NCBI GenBank assembly: GCA_003978405.1
Contig: QNZU01000070.1
Coordinates: 1 to 9,414 of the forward strand
Length of the DNA stretch: 9,414 nucleotides
Source: Sulfurospirillum sp.
Lineage (GTDB): Bacteria; Campylobacterota; Campylobacteria; Campylobacterales; QNZT01
Reading direction: 5' to 3'
Both the position numbers and the translations under genes were made by a program. This document shows, one piece after another, positions 1-7,700 of this stretch. Positions within the stretch are counted from its first letter, which is position 1. The number at the start of each line of letters is the position of its first letter. Under the pieces are notes generated by a model. It was given only the letters and a program-made list of their open reading frames with translations. It was not told the DNA's origin and made no database searches.

Positions 1-72
1 AAGTGCCGGCGATTTAGACTTTTTGATCACCTTTTTTCGCTCTTTTCTTACCAATTGATTGATAGTAGGCAC
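1..72 (-). CDS. rpsL: 30S ribosomal protein S12, N-terminal 24 codons (partial)
   Basis: The minus strand from 72 down reads MPTINQLVRKERKKVIKKSK and then SPAL, which is the highly conserved N-terminus of S12, the protein at the 30S decoding centre where streptomycin resistance mutations arise. Only 24 codons are present; the rest lies beyond the window edge, including the resistance-linked lysines. The start is GTG, not ATG. It is the only sensible choice because an in-frame TAA stands four codons upstream (84-82) and a good AAGGA ribosome-binding sequence sits six bases before it. The gene follows rpoC after a 138-base spacer, the usual head of the str operon (rpsL, rpsG, fusA), although those next genes are not visible. 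A separate promoter is possible in the spacer, so it may not depend on rpoBC transcription. Identity is very secure despite the short length. Confidence 0.95.
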   Translation of the reverse strand, partial: MPTINQLVRKERKKVIKKSKSPAL

Positions 73-78
73 ACTATT

Positions 79-83
79 TCCTT
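79..83 (-). promoter_or_regulatory. ribosome-binding site of rpsL
   Basis: AAGGA on the minus strand, with six bases (AATAGT, including part of the preceding codons) between it and the GTG start at 72. It decides the unusual GTG start because the frame is closed by TAA at 84-82. Confidence 0.8.
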
Positions 84-96
84 AAAATTAAATTTT

Positions 97-121
97 CTTC
101 ATTGAAATGCTTCCAATAAAG
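97..121 (-). promoter_or_regulatory. hairpin in the rpsL leader
   Basis: In minus-strand RNA the bases 121-111 (CUUUAUUGGAA) can pair with 107-97 (UUUCAAUGAAG) around a GCA loop, giving 11 continuous pairs of which two are G-U. On the plus strand those two would be C-A mismatches, so the fold suits only the rpsL-direction transcript. The base of the stem ends 13 bases before the Shine-Dalgarno sequence. It could act in translational control or mRNA stability of the S12 operon, but the stem is AU-rich and no function is shown. Confidence 0.4.
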
Positions 122-128
122 GTCGCCA

Positions 129-134
129 ATAATA
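129..134 (-). promoter_or_regulatory. possible -10 element upstream of rpsL
   Basis: TATTAT on the minus strand, directly after a TTTTTG run, about 57 bases before the rpsL start. No -35 hexamer is seen at the usual distance; housekeeping promoters in Campylobacterota often lack one and show T-rich upstream DNA instead. If used, the transcript would begin near 122 and would just include the 97-121 hairpin at its 5' end. In AT-rich DNA such hexamers are common, so this is tentative. Confidence 0.3.
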
Positions 135-182
135 CAAAAATTGAGTTTAGAATATGCTTAAATTATGGTGCTTTAGAAAGTT

Positions 183-209
183 TAGAAGCCCACATAAAGT
201 GGACTTCTA
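183..209 (-). terminator. hairpin immediately after rpoC, possible weak terminator
   Basis: Beginning one base after the rpoC stop codon (213-211), minus-strand RNA 209-199 pairs with 193-183: UAGAAGUCCAC, loop UUUAU, GUGGGCUUCUA, 11 pairs including one G-U. On the plus strand the wobble becomes C-A, so the structure fits the rpoC transcript. What follows (AACUUUCUAAAG) is only weakly U-rich, so intrinsic termination may be partial; it could instead protect the rpoBC mRNA 3' end or be a processing site with read-through into rpsL. Confidence 0.45.
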
Positions 210-210
210 T

Positions 211-3200
211 TTATTCAGATATTGAAAGTTTAATCTTTTGATCTTTATAGAGTCCTGTTCCAACAGGAATCATTCTACCAAGGATTACATTCTCTTTTAG
301 ATCTTCTAGGTAATCTACTTTTCCGGCAATACTAGCTTCAGTCAATACCTTAGTAGTCTCTTGGAATGAAGCGGCAGAGATGATGGAGTCTGCATTAATT
401 GCAGCTCTAGTTACTCCAAGAAGTGTAGGTTCTGCGATTGCTGGTTCACCACCAATTGCGAGTATTCTGGCATTCTCCTCTTGAAGTTTTCTTCTACCTA
501 CCAAATCACCGATAATTAGGTTTGTATCTCCATTATCTACAATCTTAACTTGTCTTAGCATTTGAGAGATAATAATCTCTATATGCTTATCACTGATTGC
601 AACACCTTGGGATCGATAGACTTGTTGAATCTCACTTATCATATAGTAGTGAAGTGCCTTCTCACCCAAAATTCTTAATATATCATGACTTGAGATATCT
701 CCGTCAGTTAGCTTTTCACCCACTTGAACAAACTCACCAGCGTGAACTTGAATTTGTCTGTTTTTATCGACAAAATATTCATAACTACCACCATCTTTTG
801 TGTCGATTATGAGTCTCTCTTTTCCTCTTAAAGGCTTACCAAATCTAACAACTCCAGCTACTTCAGATAAAAGTGCAGGTGATTTTGGCTTTCTTGCCTC
901 AAACAATTCACTAACTCTAGGAAGACCACCGGTGATATCTTTTGATTTTGCCTGAGCTTTTGGAGTCTTTGCAAGTTCATCGGCAACTTTAACCTCTTGT
1001 CCGTCTTGAACAAGGATTGATGTTTTTGGATCAAGTGTATATCTTTTAAGATCACCACTTTTAGTTGACAAAACAATTGTAGGTTTCATACCTGCAGGAA
1101 GATATTCATTTACCATCAATCTAACTTGACCACTTAACTCATCCATCTGTTCAGTAACACTAATACCTGGCTCAATATCTTCAAATTTAACTACACCATC
1201 TTCTTCAGCTATTATTGGGGTAGAGTATGGATCCCACTCGGCTATGACAATCTGCTCTTTGTTTTTTGGTGTGACGATAATTGTATCACTCTCAACACTC
1301 TCATTATCATCAACCATCAAGACTGATCCTCTTGGGATATAATGCCTTGTAGCCTCTCTTTCTTGAGTATCTGCAATCACAGCAAAAAGTCCTTTTTCCT
1401 CGACTTTATCACCTTTTTTGATATCTTTAATCCTCTCAAGATAATCACCTACAAGTCTAAAGAACTTTATCACACCTTTAGAACCTGCTTTTATCTCCTG
1501 AGTTACTGGAACTCCATCATCAACAAGCACTTTACTACCAAACTGGATACGACTTGGGACATTCCAGCCCTCTTTGATCACTTCAACTATACTCTCGCCC
1601 TCTTGGATTGTTGCACCATCTTCATAAGGAAGATAAAATTTACCCTCCATTTTTCCGCTGATTCCAGATAGTTCATTAGGTTTGACAAGATCATTTTTCC
1701 TCAAAACAAATTTGACACTATCTTTTTTACCTTTAATGCTTAACACAACCTCTTCATGAACAAATTCAACTGTAAGCTTACCATCAATCGGTGCTTTTAT
1801 CTTTGGTTCTACAAGCAAGATTGCAGCATTTCTTCTGTTTGCTACTATCTTATCACCACTGCTTGTAGTATAAGTTTTTAACTCATAATACCTAATAAAT
1901 CCCTCTTTTTTAGCAACAATCTGTCTATCTTGTTGATCAGTTGAAGCAGTACCACCAATGTGGAATGTTCTAAGAGTAAGCTGAGTTCCTGGCTCACCAA
2001 TTGACTGAGCTGAAATAATTCCTACCGCTTCACCCTTGTTTACCAATTTTGCTTTTGCAAGGTTAAGTCCATAACATTTTGAACAGCACCCTTTTTGAGC
2101 TTTACAAGTAATTGGAGTTCTAATTACTACAGATTTAATACCAGCTTCTTTTATATTTCTCGCATCTTCTTCTTTTATAAGTGTTCCTTCGACAAATAAA
2201 ACCTCATTTGTTATAGGATCTATTATATTTTCAGACAATACTCTACCTAAAATTCTATCTTCCAAGGACTCCACCAATTCACCATGGATATTGATTTCAG
2301 CTATTTCAATTCCTTCGTGAGTTCCACAATCATCTTCTGATATTTTTACATTTTGGCTTACATCAACAAGTTTTCTAGTCAAATATCCGGCATTTGCTGT
2401 TTTTAGTGCAGTATCGGCTAGACCTTTTCTAGCACCGTGAGTAGAGATAAAGTACTCAAGGACATTCAAACCCTCTTTAAAGTTTGAGAGAATCGGAGTC
2501 TCAATAATACTACCATCAGGTTTTGCCATCAATCCTCTCATACCAGCAAGCTGTCTAATTTGAGCCGCACTACCTCTAGCGCCAGAATCTGCCATCATAT
2601 AGATAGAGTTAAAACCGTTCTTATCTTTTTCTATTAGATCCATCATTTCTGAAGCAAGTCTATTATTTGTGTCTGTCCAAATATCAACAATTTTGTTGTA
2701 TCTCTCTTGCTCAGTCAAAAGACCTGCTGAGAATTGCTGTTGAATCTCAATTACCTTTGCCTTTGATTCATTTACAATCTCCTGCTTATCTTCAGGCACA
2801 ATAATATCATCAATAGAGATAGATATACCGGCCATTGTGGAGTATTGAAAACCTAGGTCTTTTAAGTGATCCAAAATATCGGCAGTATCATAAGTATCAC
2901 CCACTTTGTAGATATAATCAACTAAAGCTCCAATATCTTTCTTTTTTAAGAGTCTGTTCCACAAATCTTCAGGAACATAATCTGGAAGAATAGATTTAAT
3001 AATCATCCTACCCACAGTCGTTCTGACAATTTTTCCATCAACAACACTCTTAATCTTGGTTTGAGTCTCTACAACACCACTATCAATTGCAATCATAATC
3101 TCATCAATATTTGCAAAGAGCTTATTCTCGCCTTTTGCTCCATCTTTTTCCATACTAAGATAGTAAAGTCCAAGTACCATATCCTGACTAGGAACAGCAA

Positions 3201-4725
3201 TAGACTTTCCTGAAGCCGGTAGTAAAATATTATTTGAAGAGAGTAGCAAGACTTTACACTCAGCTATGGCTTCTCTTGAAAGAGGCACGTGCACAGCCAT
3301 CTGGTCACCATCAAAGTCAGCATTAAAAGCAGAACATACAAGTGGATGAAGTTGAATTGCTTTTCCATCAATCAGTACTGGATGAAATGCTTGAATAGAA
3401 AGTTTATGAAGTGTAGGTGCACGGTTAAGCATCACAGGATAGCCATCAACAATCTCAGCTAAACATTCCCAGACTTCATTTGTCTTTTGTTCAATCATCC
3501 TTTTTGCCTGTTTGATAGTCGTAGCATAACCTTTATCTTCAAGCTTCGCTAGTAGATGTGGTTTAAAAAGCTCCAATGCCATAGTTTTTGGCAATCCACA
3601 CTGATCCATTCTAAGATTTGGTCCTACAACGATAACAGAACGACCAGAGAAATCAACCCTTTTTCCAAGAAGATTTTGTCTAAAACGCCCCTGCTTACCT
3701 TTGATAACTTCACTAAGCGATTTTAAAGGTCTTTTATTTGCACCCTTAACAGCATTTGCTCTTCTTCCGTTATCAAATAGAGCATCAACAGCCTCTTGAA
3801 GCATTCTTTTTTCATTTCTAACTATTATTTCAGGTGCTTCAAGATCTACCAATCTTTTCAATCTTGAGTTTCTGTTGATCACTCTTCTATACAAATCATT
3901 TACATCGCTTACTGCAAATTTTCCACCATCAAGTGCTACAAGTGGTCTAAGATCAGGAGGAAGAACAGGTAAGATTGTGATCATCATCCATTCAGGTCTG
4001 TTACCAGAATTTACAAATGACTCTATTACTTTCAATCTTTTTATAATAGTTTTTTTCTTTGCTTCACTTTTAGTGGTACCTAACTCCTCTTTTAGTGCTA
4101 GAAGCAATTCCACCAAATCGATCTCTTCAAGTATCTCACGAACTACCTCTCCACCCATTCTAGCATCAAAACCAGTATGTGCAAATCTCTGCTCTAAACT
4201 GATATACTGCTCTTCATTTAGCACATCGTATGCTTTTACAGGATTTGTATTTTCATGATCATAATAAGCATCACCAGGATTTTTAACGATATATGCTTCA
4301 TAATACAACACCCTCTCAAGATCTTTCATCTTGATTCCAAGTAGTGTTCCTATTCTACTTGGAAGTGAATTTACATACCAGATGTGAGCTACCGGAGTAA
4401 CAAGCTCTATATGACCCATTCTTGATCTTCTCACACGGCTAGTGGTTACTTCAACTCCACATTTTTCACATTTGATACCTTTGTATCTCATCTTTTTATA
4501 TTTACCACAAAGACACTCATAATCTCTTACAGGTCCAAAAATTTTGGCACAAAAGAGTCCGTCTCTCTCAGGTTTTAAAGTTCTATAGTTAATGGTCTCA
4601 GGCTTTTTTACCTCACCATAACTCCACGATAAAATTCTCTCGGGGCTAGCTAGTTTTAGTTTGAACGCCTCAAAATCTCTTGGACGGTTCTCCTCATTAA
4701 TCTCTATCGGAATCAGATTCTTCAT
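211..4725 (-). CDS. rpoC: DNA-directed RNA polymerase subunit beta'
   Basis: Catalytic beta' subunit of RNA polymerase (1504 residues), acting with alpha, beta, omega and a sigma factor. The N-terminal zinc site is seen as C71, C73, C86 and C89. FRQNLLGKRVDFSGRSVI lies at 348-365, and the active-site magnesium loop NADFDGDQM at 468-476 supplies D470, D472 and D474. The bridge helix region GARKGLADTALKTANAGYL is at 764-782. The second zinc site is C800, C874, C881 and C884, and the trigger-loop region runs from about 898 to 925. DITGGLPRVSELFEARKP follows at 1263-1280, then the conserved C-terminal region. The family is usually about 1400 residues in gamma-proteobacteria; the extra length is mostly between 926 and 1262, an enlarged trigger-loop insertion. 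I chose ATG at 4725 over the upstream TTG at 4743 because AAGGGG sits six bases before the ATG and MKNLIPIEIN is a normal beta' start. The gene overlaps rpoB by 29 bases in another frame. All key residues are intact. Confidence 0.98.
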   Translation of the reverse strand: MKNLIPIEINEENRPRDFEAFKLKLASPERILSWSYGEVKKPETINYRTLKPERDGLFCAKIFGPVRDYECLCGKYKKMRYKGIKCEKCGVEVTTSRVRRSRMGHIELVTPVAHIWYVNSLPSRIGTLLGIKMKDLERVLYYEAYIVKNPGDAYYDHENTNPVKAYDVLNEEQYISLEQRFAHTGFDARMGGEVVREILEEIDLVELLLALKEELGTTKSEAKKKTIIKRLKVIESFVNSGNRPEWMMITILPVLPPDLRPLVALDGGKFAVSDVNDLYRRVINRNSRLKRLVDLEAPEIIVRNEKRMLQEAVDALFDNGRRANAVKGANKRPLKSLSEVIKGKQGRFRQNLLGKRVDFSGRSVIVVGPNLRMDQCGLPKTMALELFKPHLLAKLEDKGYATTIKQAKRMIEQKTNEVWECLAEIVDGYPVMLNRAPTLHKLSIQAFHPVLIDGKAIQLHPLVCSAFNADFDGDQMAVHVPLSREAIAECKVLLLSSNNILLPASGKSIAVPSQDMVLGLYYLSMEKDGAKGENKLFANIDEIMIAIDSGVVETQTKIKSVVDGKIVRTTVGRMIIKSILPDYVPEDLWNRLLKKKDIGALVDYIYKVGDTYDTADILDHLKDLGFQYSTMAGISISIDDIIVPEDKQEIVNESKAKVIEIQQQFSAGLLTEQERYNKIVDIWTDTNNRLASEMMDLIEKDKNGFNSIYMMADSGARGSAAQIRQLAGMRGLMAKPDGSIIETPILSNFKEGLNVLEYFISTHGARKGLADTALKTANAGYLTRKLVDVSQNVKISEDDCGTHEGIEIAEINIHGELVESLEDRILGRVLSENIIDPITNEVLFVEGTLIKEEDARNIKEAGIKSVVIRTPITCKAQKGCCSKCYGLNLAKAKLVNKGEAVGIISAQSIGEPGTQLTLRTFHIGGTASTDQQDRQIVAKKEGFIRYYELKTYTTSSGDKIVANRRNAAILLVEPKIKAPIDGKLTVEFVHEEVVLSIKGKKDSVKFVLRKNDLVKPNELSGISGKMEGKFYLPYEDGATIQEGESIVEVIKEGWNVPSRIQFGSKVLVDDGVPVTQEIKAGSKGVIKFFRLVGDYLERIKDIKKGDKVEEKGLFAVIADTQEREATRHYIPRGSVLMVDDNESVESDTIIVTPKNKEQIVIAEWDPYSTPIIAEEDGVVKFEDIEPGISVTEQMDELSGQVRLMVNEYLPAGMKPTIVLSTKSGDLKRYTLDPKTSILVQDGQEVKVADELAKTPKAQAKSKDITGGLPRVSELFEARKPKSPALLSEVAGVVRFGKPLRGKERLIIDTKDGGSYEYFVDKNRQIQVHAGEFVQVGEKLTDGDISSHDILRILGEKALHYYMISEIQQVYRSQGVAISDKHIEIIISQMLRQVKIVDNGDTNLIIGDLVGRRKLQEENARILAIGGEPAIAEPTLLGVTRAAINADSIISAASFQETTKVLTEASIAGKVDYLEDLKENVILGRMIPVGTGLYKDQKIKLSISE

Positions 4726-7700
4726 TGTCTTCCCCTTCTTCAAATATCTCTACATCAAGTGCCAAAGCTTTTAGTTCATTTGTCAAAACAAAGAATGTCT
4801 CAGGAATTCCAGTTGATGGGACATTCTCTCCTCTTGTAATTGCCTTGTAGGCTTGCATTCTTCCTTCTACATCATCAGATTTGATCGTTAGCATCTCTTT
4901 TAGAGTTTGAGCTGCTCCGTAAGCCTCAAGTGCCCAAACCTCCATCTCTCCAAATCTTTGACCACCAAATAGTGCCTTACCACCAACAGGCTGTTGTGTT
5001 ACTAGTGAATATGGTCCTGTGCTTCTTGCATGAACTTTCTCATCTACCAAGTGGTGAAGTTTTAACATATACATCACACCAACATTGACTCTCTCTTTCA
5101 TCTTTTCGCCGGTTCGCCCATCATACAAGACACTCTTACCGTCACTGTCAATTTTTGCAAGTTCAAAAATCTTTTTAAACTCCTCTTCATTTACACCCTC
5201 AAAAATTGGAGTGGCAAATCTAACACCCCTGCTCCAATCTCTTGCATAATCAAGAAGTTTCTCATCACTTAAGTTTCCTATAAACTCTTTTGCATTGGAA
5301 AACTTTGCAACATCTGCAATCTCTATCATTTTAGCTCTTAAGTTTTTGATCCACTCACTTTGTTGCTCTTTGAACTGCTCTTCTATTTGCTGTCCAAGCC
5401 TTCTTCCTGCATATCCTAAGTGAACTTCTAAAATTTGACCAATATTCATACGACTTGGTACACCTAGTGGGTTTAATACTACATCAACAGTTTCACCATT
5501 TTCAAGATAAGGCATATCAACATCTGGAACAATATTTGAGACAATACCTTTGTTTCCGTGTCGTCCAGCCATCTTATCACCAACTTTCAGTTTTCTTTTT
5601 GTGGCAATATAGACTTTTACAAGCTTTGTAACTCCACTTGGTAAAATATCATCTTTTTCTAAGATAGAAAGCTTTTCATCATGCTCTTCTCTAAGTCTTT
5701 TTTTCTCATTTTGGAAGTGAGTTTTTAAAGCATTATACTCATCTTGAGTTTCTTTTGGAAATGATTTAATGATGCTATTTAATGCAAATCTATTAACTCC
5801 TTCGATTTCCTCTTTAGGTATTGTATCACCCTTTTTATACTCTTTGCCATTAACTTCACATTTTGATGCAAGTGGAGTAGAAGAGAGAAGTTTATTTACT
5901 TTTAACAACTCCTCTCTATCTATCATTAACAATCTATCATGATGATTTCTATCAAGTATCTCTTTCTCATTATCGTAAGCCTCTAACGATCTTGGATCTT
6001 TGTCATAACCTTTTTTAGTAAAGATTTTTACATCAACAACTACTCCCTCCATTGATGGTGGACAATATAGTGATTTATTGACAACATGCCCAGCTTTTTC
6101 CCCAAAAATTGCACGAAGTAGTCTCTCTTCAGGAGTTGGTTTTACTTCACCTTTTGGTGAAACTTTTCCCACTAATATCATTCCTGGTTTGACATAGGTA
6201 CCAACTTTTACGATACCACTCTCATCAAGATGAAAAAGGTTATCCTCTTTGACATTTGGAATATCTTTAGTAATCTCTTCAACTCCATCTTTAAGCTCTC
6301 TAGCTTCTACCTCTTTCTCATAAATATGAACTGAAGTAAATGTATCTTCTCTAATGAGTCTCTCATTAATTACGATAGCATCCTCATAGTTATATCCGTT
6401 CCACGGCATAAAAGCAACAAGAGCATTTTTTCCAAGAGCCATTTCACCTCGTTGCATACTAGGACCATCAGCTATCACATCGCCTTTTTGGACAACATCA
6501 CCCTTTTTAACGATAGGTCTTTGTGAAAATGATGTGTTTTGGTTTGTTCTCATATTTTTATGTAGCCAATAGTGATCTATAAATGGTCCGTTTTCATCCT
6601 CACCAAGTATATAGATGTTTCTACTATCAACTTTTTCTACTGTTCCACCTCTATTTGCCTTGATTGCTTCCCATGCATCTCTTGCAACAATCTTCTCTGT
6701 TCCAGTTCCTACATATGGAGCATCACTCCATAAAAGAGGTACCGCTTGTCGCTGCATGTTTGATCCCATCAAAGCTCTGTTGGCATCATCATGCTCCAAA
6801 AATGGAATCAAACTCGCTGCTACACCCATTACCATTCCAGATGAAAGATCATAGTAATCAACTTTCTCTTTCTCTATCAATCTGATCTCTCCATCAATTC
6901 TAGCTTCTACCAAGTCCTCAACAATATTTCCATCTTTATCAAGTTTTACAGAACCTGGTGCCATCACTTTGCCCTCTTCTTGAGTAGCAGTAAGATATAC
7001 AACTTCATCAGTGACTTTGGCATTTTTTACAACTCTATATGGTGCCTCTACAAAACCTAAATCATTAACTTTTGCATAATTTGCAAGGGTGTTAATTAGA
7101 CCGATGTTTTGCCCTTCTGGTGTCTCAACAGGACAAATTCTTCCATAGTGAGTGGGGTGAACATCTCTAACTTCAAATCCGGCTCTCTCTTTTACAAGAC
7201 CACCCTCTCCAAGTGCAGAAAGTCTTCTTTTGTGTGTTACTTCGGAGAGTGGATTGGTCTGATCCATAAACTGTGAAAGCTGCCCACTGGTAAAAAACTC
7301 AATGATAGTATTTGTGATCATTTTTGAGTTGATTAGATCATGAGGCATCAGCTCCTCAATCGAACCACTCAGTGTTGTAAATTTATCTTTAATTGACTTT
7401 TGCATCTTTACAAGACCTGAGTGCAACTCAACTGAAAGAAGCTCACCTATTGATCTGATTCTTCTATTTCCTAAGTGATCTCTATCGTCAATCTGTCCTT
7501 TTCCATTCTTAACTCCAAGAAGGTACTGAACCACACTTACAATATCTTGCTTAGTCAATACAGTAATATAACTAGGAACATTGATATTAAGCTTATGATT
7601 CATCTTCATACGACCAACTTTAGTAAGATCATATCTTTCAGGATTAAAAAACAGATCATGAACAAATGCTACTGCAGCATCTTTAGTAACTGGTTCACCT

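Noticed and set aside
858..1076. 72-codon frame on the same strand as rpoC
   Set aside because: Entirely inside rpoC in another frame, with no family features; nothing suggests a nested gene.
3875..4258. 127-codon open frame on the plus strand
   Set aside because: Antisense to conserved rpoC, serine and phenylalanine rich with no recognisable domain; a shadow frame.
4726..4743. Upstream in-frame TTG start for rpoC adding six residues
   Set aside because: The extra residues come from DNA that forms the ribosome-binding site of the ATG at 4725, and MKNLIPIEIN is a normal beta' N-terminus.
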